Assembly: GCA_937934355.1 (NCBI GenBank)
Contig: CALGZY010000042.1
Location: 1-10,495 of the forward strand
DNA: 10,495 bases
Reading direction: 5' to 3'
DNA from: an uncultured Collinsella sp.
GTDB taxonomy: Bacteria; Actinomycetota; Coriobacteriia; Coriobacteriales; Coriobacteriaceae
Shown piece after piece: positions 6,194 to 10,495 of this stretch (its first letter is position 1; each line of letters starts with the position of its first letter). The position numbers and the translations under genes are program-made. Under the pieces are notes generated by a model. That model made no database searches, was not told where the DNA came from, and was given only the letters and a program-made list of their open reading frames with translations.

Positions 6194-6499
6194 ATGATTA
6201 AGGTTCTCGCAGCTTGTGGCGCCGGTGTTAACTCCAGCCATCAGATCAAGGACGCCATCGAGTCCGAGTTCAAGAATCGCGGCTACAACCTGCACTGCGA
6301 CGCCGTGATGATCAAGGACGTTAACGAGGAGATGCTCTCTCAGTACGACATCTTCGCCCAGATCGCCAAGACCGACTTTGGCTTTGAGGTTAAGACCCCG
6401 ATCGTCGACGCTGGCCCGATCCTCTATCGCATGCCTGCTATGGCTAAGCCGGTTTACGACAAGATTGAGGCCATTATCAAGGAAAAGGGTCTCAACTAA
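6194..6499 (+). CDS. gatB: PTS galactitol-type EIIB protein (GatB-like)
   Basis: A 101-residue cytoplasmic phosphocarrier, close to the usual length of about 95 for galactitol EIIB. ATG 6194 follows AAAGGA with 8 bases between. The N-terminal strand and phosphate loop read IKVLAACGAGVNSSHQI, with Cys8 as the expected phosphorylated residue. The later segments (DIFAQIAKTDFGF and the PIVDAGPILYRMP block) correspond to the second half of the family fold. It accepts phosphate from the EIIA product upstream and gives it to sugar held by the EIIC permease downstream. A strong terminator follows this gene, so gatA-gatB may be made in excess over gatC. Confidence 0.88.
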   Translation: MIKVLAACGAGVNSSHQIKDAIESEFKNRGYNLHCDAVMIKDVNEEMLSQYDIFAQIAKTDFGFEVKTPIVDAGPILYRMPAMAKPVYDKIEAIIKEKGLN

Positions 6500-6535
6500 T
6501 CTTTTGCAGCTTCGCTCTGCACAATCTTTGGCTTT

Positions 6536-6573
6536 AAGGAAGATGACGACCGGGAACGGCATCTTCCTTTTTT
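6536..6573 (+). terminator. Intrinsic terminator inside the gat operon, between gatB and gatC
   Basis: A 10-bp stem AAGGAAGATG/CATCTTCCTT (6536-6545 with 6560-6569) runs into TTTT. The loop carries a small CCG-GGAA-CGG stem capped by a GNRA-type tetraloop. The gatC start codon is 48 bases further on, and no convincing new promoter is seen between them. Partial read-through would lower gatC relative to gatA and gatB. Confidence 0.8.
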
Positions 6574-6620
6574 AAGGCAACATACGGAAAAGGAAATTCT
6601 CTTTTAGGAAAGAGGGAGAC

Positions 6621-8144
6621 ATGGACGCAGTTATCGGGTTTGCTAATGCCGTCTTTCAGCCGCTGATTGACCTTGGCGCAGCCCCTATGATGACCATCGT
6701 TTTGACGGTTATCGCCCTTCTCTTCAAAGTTAAGTTTACCAAGGCCCTCGAGGGCGGCCTTAAGCTCGGTATCGCCATTACCGGCATCGGCGCCATCATC
6801 AACATTCTGACGACGGCCTTCTCGAGCGCCATGACGACGTTCGTTGAGTCCACCGGCCTTCAGCTCACCGTTACCGACGTGGGTTGGGCACCGCTGGCCA
6901 CCATCACCTGGGGTTCTCCCTACACGCTGTACTTCCTGATGGTCCTCGTCATCGTCAACATCGTGATGATCGTGCTCGCCAAGACCAACACCATCGACGT
7001 CGACATCTTTGACGTTTGGCACCTCGCCTTTGTCGGCCTTGCCTGCATCTACTTTGGCGCCAACATTGTCGTCGCCACGCTGCTCGTCGTCTTCGTCGGC
7101 GTCATGAAGATCATGAACTCCGACCTCATGAAGCCCACGTTCAACGATCTTCTGGGTGCTCCCGAGGAGAACCCCATGACCACGACTCACATGAACTACA
7201 TGATGAACCCGCTGGCCATGCTGCTCAACAAGATCATCGACAAGGTGCTCCCCTTCCTCGATAAGTACGACTTCGATGCTGCCAAGCTCAACAACATGAT
7301 TGGCTTCTGGGGCTCCAAGTTTGCTATTGGTATCTACCTGGGCGTCTTCGTCGGCCTTCTTTCGCACCAGACCCCGCAGCAGATCTGCACGCTCGCCTTT
7401 ACCGCCGCAACCTGCCTCGAGCTGTTCTCGATGATCGGTTCTTGGTTCATCGCAGCCGTCGAGCCGCTGTCTCAGGGCATCTCCGACTTTGCCAACAACA
7501 GCAAGTGGCTCCAGGGCCGCACCCTCAACGTCGGCCTCGACTGGCCCTTCATCGCCGGCCGCGCCGAGATCTGGGCTGCCGCCAACATCCTTGCCCCCAT
7601 CATGCTGGGTGAGGCTCTGCTGCTCGCCAACGTTCCCTGCCCCTTCTCCCCGACTGGCACTTGGAACGGCCTGCTGCCGCTCGGCGGCATCATCGCCATG
7701 GGCCTGACGCCGGCGCTGCTCGTCGTCACCCGCGGCCGCGTGATTCGCATGGTCGTTATCGGTGCTGTCCTGCTGCCCGTCTTCCTGGGCGCCGGCACCC
7801 TCGTCGCCGACTTCGTCACCTTTACCGCGAAGACCGTCGGCGCATTCCCCGATGGCGTTACCGGCCTGATCTCTCAGACCACCATGGAAGGACCTGTCGA
7901 GAAGTTCCTGGCCTTCTTCGTGGGCAAGGCAACCACGGGCGATGTGACCATGATCATCGCTACGGTCGTTGCCATCGTCGTGTACGTCGCGCTCTTCGCT
8001 TGGTATCGCAAGCAGATGATCGCCCGTAACATCGAGTACGCGAAGCAGGACAAGTGCACCCTCTCGCCGCTCACCACCGGCAAGTTTACCGAGGAGGACC
8101 TCAAGGCTGCTAAGGAAGCCGAGTCCGCAAAGGCAAACGCCTAA
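6621..8144 (+). CDS. gatC: PTS galactitol-type EIIC permease (GatC-like)
   Basis: A 507-residue integral membrane permease of the galactitol EIIC family. The ATG follows AAAGAGGGAGAC, a good ribosome site. Many long hydrophobic segments are visible, about ten by eye, beginning with residues 20-36. Family-like blocks include GLKLGI-ITGIGA near the N-terminus, DIFDVWHL near residue 127, GFWGSKFAIGIYLGVFVGLL in the middle, and IMLGEALLLANVPCPFSPTGTWNGLLPLGG in the second half. It is longer than the roughly 450 residues of the enterobacterial protein as I recall it. Part of the difference is a hydrophilic C-terminal tail of about 45 residues, rich in Lys, Glu and Ala, that would lie in the cytoplasm. 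Codon use is strongly GC-rich, unlike gntR. Galactitol is the family name; related systems move other polyols and pentoses, so the true substrate is open. Confidence 0.88.
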   Translation: MDAVIGFANAVFQPLIDLGAAPMMTIVLTVIALLFKVKFTKALEGGLKLGIAITGIGAIINILTTAFSSAMTTFVESTGLQLTVTDVGWAPLATITWGSPYTLYFLMVLVIVNIVMIVLAKTNTIDVDIFDVWHLAFVGLACIYFGANIVVATLLVVFVGVMKIMNSDLMKPTFNDLLGAPEENPMTTTHMNYMMNPLAMLLNKIIDKVLPFLDKYDFDAAKLNNMIGFWGSKFAIGIYLGVFVGLLSHQTPQQICTLAFTAATCLELFSMIGSWFIAAVEPLSQGISDFANNSKWLQGRTLNVGLDWPFIAGRAEIWAAANILAPIMLGEALLLANVPCPFSPTGTWNGLLPLGGIIAMGLTPALLVVTRGRVIRMVVIGAVLLPVFLGAGTLVADFVTFTAKTVGAFPDGVTGLISQTTMEGPVEKFLAFFVGKATTGDVTMIIATVVAIVVYVALFAWYRKQMIARNIEYAKQDKCTLSPLTTGKFTEEDLKAAKEAESAKANA

Positions 8145-8169
8145 CCAATTGCCACATATCCCCTGTGGA

Positions 8170-8204
8170 AGAAACCCGTCGTATCCCGGCGGGTTTCTTT
8201 TTTT
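8170..8204 (+). terminator. Intrinsic terminator after gatC
   Basis: A 12-bp stem (8170-8181 with 8187-8198, one G-T pair) with a 5-base loop is followed by seven T residues. It ends the gat operon and separates it from galM. Confidence 0.92.
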
Positions 8205-8326
8205 CGTCCCAAGCAAATCAATCATCACTTTTTTGAGAAAAATACCCCCTGCTTTAGTGGGGTGTAGTGATAATCTCGCCTGTTCGCGCTACAGTTTGTC
8301 GGAAATACCTCGATGTTAGGAACCAA

Positions 8327-9379
8327 ATGATCACTTCCGAGCTTTTCGGCACCGCGCCGTGCGGTACCCCCGTTCATCGTTACACCCTCAACGGGCCCGA
8401 GATCTGCGTTCGCATTATGGACTATGGCGCCACCGTGCTTGGTATCGATGTGCACGACATTCCCGGCAACGTGCGCGATGTGGTGCTGGGCTTCGATAAG
8501 CTCGAGGATTACTTTGACAACCCCGCCTGCTTTGGTGCGACCATCGGGCCTGTGGCCAACCGCACCGCGGGCGCCACGATCACCATCGCCGGCACGGACT
8601 GGCATATGCCCGCCAACGAGGGTGCCAACAACCTTCACAGCGACCTTGAGCACGGCCTGCATAAACGCGTGTGGGACGTTGAACTCGACGAGACTCACAA
8701 CGCCGTTCGCATGACCACCTCGCTTGAGGATGGCGAGCTGGGCCTACCCGGCAACCGCACCTTTACGGCCGTGTTTACCGTGACGCGCACCGGCGTCTTC
8801 CGCATCGAGTATGGCTGCGAGAGCGACCGCGCAACCTACGTGTCCATGACCAACCACACGTACTTTAACCTTGCCGGTCATAACGCCGGCATGGACTGCG
8901 AGCACTTCTTTGTTGCCAACGCTGCCCACTACCTGCCCATTAACGAGCAGAACATTCCCACCGGCGAGATTGCTCCGGTCGAGGGCACGCCGTTTGACTT
9001 CCGTGAGCTGCGCCCCGTCGCTCCCGGCATGGAAGCCGACGACCCGCAGATTAAGCAGGCACGTGGCTACGACCACTGCCTGTGCATCGATGGCTATCAG
9101 TACGGCCGTAATCTGCGCCGCGCGATGCACGTCGAGGAAATGTGGACCGGTCGCGAGCTGGACTACTACACCACCGCACCGGGCGTGCAGCTCTACACCG
9201 GCAACTGGCTGGGCGACGAGCACGCCAAGGACGATGCCAACTATGGCTGGGGCGCCGGCTTTGCCCTCGAGGCAGAGATGTACCCCGACACGCCGCACCA
9301 GCCGCTGTTCCCGCAGGGCATTGTGGGCCCGGGTCACCCCTACAGCAATGTGATCGAGTACCACTTTATGAGGCACTAA
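8327..9379 (+). CDS. galM: Aldose 1-epimerase (galactose mutarotase)
   Basis: A 350-residue cytoplasmic enzyme that interconverts the alpha and beta anomers of galactose and other aldoses, feeding sugar catabolism. I chose ATG 8327, preceded by AGGA with 5 bases between; an upstream in-frame ATG at 8267 has no ribosome site. All expected catalytic positions are visible by analogy with the characterised lactococcal enzyme: His104 in NNLHSD, His177 in TNHTYFNL, Asp249 in GYDH, and Glu315 in ALEAEMYPD as the catalytic base. GPVANRTAGA (74-83) is the usual substrate-edge block. Length is normal. It lies 182 bases after gatC beyond a strong terminator, so it needs its own promoter. GATAAT at 8269-8274 is a possible -10, but I see no good -35. 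Confidence 0.93.
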   Translation: MITSELFGTAPCGTPVHRYTLNGPEICVRIMDYGATVLGIDVHDIPGNVRDVVLGFDKLEDYFDNPACFGATIGPVANRTAGATITIAGTDWHMPANEGANNLHSDLEHGLHKRVWDVELDETHNAVRMTTSLEDGELGLPGNRTFTAVFTVTRTGVFRIEYGCESDRATYVSMTNHTYFNLAGHNAGMDCEHFFVANAAHYLPINEQNIPTGEIAPVEGTPFDFRELRPVAPGMEADDPQIKQARGYDHCLCIDGYQYGRNLRRAMHVEEMWTGRELDYYTTAPGVQLYTGNWLGDEHAKDDANYGWGAGFALEAEMYPDTPHQPLFPQGIVGPGHPYSNVIEYHFMRH

Positions 9380-9405
9380 GCCCACAATGCAACATATTGC
9401 ACAGC

Positions 9406-9440
9406 AACGCCCGCCGGCACCACCGCCGACGGGCGTTTTT
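9406..9440 (+). terminator. Intrinsic terminator after galM
   Basis: The lower stem AACGCCCG/CGGGCGTT (9406-9413 with 9430-9437), a C-A mismatch and an inner CGGC/GCCG stem are followed by five T residues. It lies between convergent galM and the minus-strand EIIB gene, but the minus-strand side lacks a T-run. Confidence 0.9.
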
Positions 9441-9463
9441 CTACCTAGTCATTGGGGACGTTC

Positions 9464-9943
9464 TTAAATGACTAGTTGGATGGGGTCGGGGTTGGAGCTG
9501 GGGAGGTAACGGATTTCTAGCTCTATGCCGAGTTCTTGCAGCTCTTTGAAGGCAGCGATGTCCGTATCGTCTACGGCGACTGCGGGCGTTATGGGGTGCT
9601 TGCCCTCCCCTGCCTGCATATGGCCGATGCTGATCTTGGCGATCGGCACACCACCCTTAACCAGCGCGAGCGCATCGACGGGTGAGGCTACCATGATCAG
9701 AATCCACTGACGCGGCGTTGCGGTATGAATGATGTCGATGGTCCTTTGCACCGAGAAAAACCGTGTCCAGACGCCTTCTGGCGCCGCCACCCTCATGGGT
9801 GCCCATTGGCGCGAATCCGCCGCGATCTCATCGTTGACGATTAGGACAAGGTTGGAACCCACGGCTTCGTTCCACAGCTCAACGTCTTGCCCGTAAATGA
9901 AACGGTCGTCGATACGTGTGAGAAGAATCTTGGGTTGAGCCAT
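9464..9943 (-). CDS. Lone mannose-family PTS EIIB-like protein lacking the active-site His
   Basis: A 159-residue protein with the full fold of mannose/fructose/sorbose EIIB. The start block RIDDRFIYGQ corresponds to the family RIDDRLIHGQ. VNDEIAAD, AAPEGV, the long helix around TIDII, ISIGHMQAGEGKHPITPAVAV and LQELGIELEIRYLP follow in normal order, so length and core are intact. The residue that carries phosphate in this family is the His before Gly-Gln; here it is Tyr17 (codon TAC). The next residue after GQ is Asp instead of the usual Val. It should therefore be unable to relay phosphate by the known route. No EIIA, EIIC or EIID partner is adjacent: galM converges on one side and a tRNA lies on the other. 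A regulatory or binding role is a guess. The ATG at 9943 has only a weak GGGG ribosome site. Confidence 0.85.
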   Translation of the reverse strand: MAQPKILLTRIDDRFIYGQDVELWNEAVGSNLVLIVNDEIAADSRQWAPMRVAAPEGVWTRFFSVQRTIDIIHTATPRQWILIMVASPVDALALVKGGVPIAKISIGHMQAGEGKHPITPAVAVDDTDIAAFKELQELGIELEIRYLPSSNPDPIQLVI

Positions 9944-10032
9944 CGCTGCCCCATTCTGCTTGAGATCCGCAAGAGCAAGACATCACGTCACCAATATTAG
10001 TGCATTTAAAGTGAGAAAAGCCGTCAGAGCAC

Positions 10033-10061
10033 TTGCGCTGATGTGCGATGTCCCGTATCAT
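10033..10061 (+). promoter_or_regulatory. Candidate tRNA-Thr promoter
   Basis: TTGCGC (10033-10038) and TATCAT (10056-10061) are separated by an ideal 17 bases. Transcription would start near 10068, giving a leader of about 33 bases before the tRNA. Nothing else of note is seen in 9944-10100. Confidence 0.6.
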
Positions 10062-10100
10062 AGACAGCCGTTGACGCCTCAGTTGCGTCACCACATGGCC

Positions 10101-10176
10101 GCCAGCGTAGCTCAGTTGGTAGAGCACCGCTCTCGTAAAGCGGGGGTCACCGGTTCGAGCCCGGTCGCTGGCTCCA
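10101..10176 (+). tRNA. tRNA-Thr (anticodon CGT)
   Basis: A 76-base cloverleaf. The acceptor arms GCCAGCG/CGCTGGC pair fully. The D arm is GCTC-AGTTGGTA-GAGC. The anticodon stem CCGCT/AGCGG encloses CTCGTAA, giving anticodon CGT, which reads the Thr codon ACG. The T arm is ACCGG-TTCGAGC-CCGGT. The discriminator is T and CCA is encoded. Reading ACG suits a GC-rich genome. Confidence 0.97.
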
Positions 10177-10187
10177 TTGCACAAGAT

Positions 10188-10210
10188 AGCCGCCTTCGGG
10201 CGGCTTTTTT
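10188..10210 (+). terminator. Intrinsic terminator after tRNA-Thr
   Basis: A 7-bp stem AGCCGCC/GGCGGCT with a TTCG tetraloop is followed by six T residues, 11 bases after the tRNA end. Confidence 0.93.
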
Positions 10211-10276
10211 GTTGCCGATTTTGAGTGCGCATGCGCCAATGCAAGCACAACGCCGCCGGCAACTCCCCTACTCAAC

Positions 10277-10324
10277 AAAACCCCGCCAACCGCAATCCCC
10301 AAAGGAACCGCGATCAGCGGGGTT
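10277..10324 (-). terminator. Probable terminator of the right-edge minus-strand gene
   Basis: AACCCCGC (10279-10286) pairs with GCGGGGTT (10317-10324) around about 30 bases that can form a weaker inner stem. Read on the minus strand the stem is followed by TTTTGTTG. It lies about 60 bases beyond the stop of the partial gene. Confidence 0.6.
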
Positions 10325-10382
10325 CAAGCGCGCTCCTCAAGGGAATCACGCCATCAGACGAACAGTTCAGCCGAGCAGCGCG

Positions 10383-10495
10383 CTACTCCTCCCAGTAAGC
10401 ATCTGCAAGCAGCTTAAAGCAAATCTTCTTGACCGGCTGCGCGCCATCGCCCGGGAACTCGAGCGTGGGCATGTGAGGCTCGCCGGTAACGAACA
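10383..10495 (-). CDS. Unidentified protein, C-terminal 36 residues only
   Basis: An open frame enters from the right edge of the window and ends at TAG (10385-10383). The visible C-terminus contains VTGEPHMPTLEFPGDG and ends KLLADAYWEE. GC-rich codons and a plausible terminator downstream support a real gene. I do not recognise the family from this short tail. It runs convergent to the tRNA. Confidence 0.6.
   Translation of the reverse strand, partial: FVTGEPHMPTLEFPGDGAQPVKKICFKLLADAYWEE

Noticed and set aside
6534..8228. 564-codon minus-strand open frame opposite gatC
   Set aside because: It mirrors gatC and arises from strong GC bias at third positions. Its translation is rich in Asp, Gly, Glu, His and Val with no domain character, while gatC on the plus strand is a clear membrane permease.
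10101..10176. tRNA-Thr as a phage or island attachment site
   Set aside because: No integrase gene and no repeat of the tRNA 3' end is visible in the window.
9879..10262. Minus-strand open frame containing ARTGDPRFTRAVLYQLSYAGG
   Set aside because: This is the well-known false protein produced by reading the complement of a tRNA gene. It covers tRNA-Thr at 10101-10176.

Overview
The window looks like a chromosomal segment of a GC-rich, gut-type actinobacterium of the Coriobacteriia, most like Collinsella. This rests on gene content and codon style (many phosphotransferase (PTS) sugar systems, a DeoR-type repressor, strong AAAGGAG-like ribosome binding sites), not on a database match. The theme is uptake of galactose-related sugars or polyols.

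Left part (1-4430): a broken copy of a DeoR-type repressor, a lactose-type EIICB permease (lacE-like, minus strand), and a divergent plus-strand pair made of a conserved TIM-barrel-like protein of unknown function and a GntR/UTRA regulator. The 356-base divergent region between lacE and the plus-strand pair carries two inverted copies of an 11-base box (CGGTGAACGGT) and an 18-base palindrome. This block is visibly less GC-rich than the right part. It lies between the DeoR fragment and an intact DeoR gene in the same orientation, and two tandem, structurally conserved inverted repeats follow gntR.

Middle part (4547-8204): the intact DeoR repressor (minus) diverges from a galactitol-type PTS operon, gatA-gatB-gatC (plus). 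The spacer between them holds five CGAACA half-sites and a third copy of the CGGTGAACGGT box, so the two PTS loci may share a regulator. A clear intrinsic terminator sits inside the operon between gatB and gatC.

Right part (8205-10495): galM (aldose 1-epimerase), a lone mannose-family EIIB whose usual phosphorylated His is a Tyr (minus strand), a tRNA-Thr(CGT) with a good promoter and terminator, and the 3' end of an unidentified minus-strand gene.

Taken together: LacE would import and phosphorylate a galactoside, GatABC would import and phosphorylate a polyol or hexose, GalM would interconvert aldose anomers, and the GntR and DeoR proteins would be the local switches. The catabolic enzymes (6-phospho-beta-glycosidase, lactose EIIA, tagatose-6-P enzymes) are not in the window.
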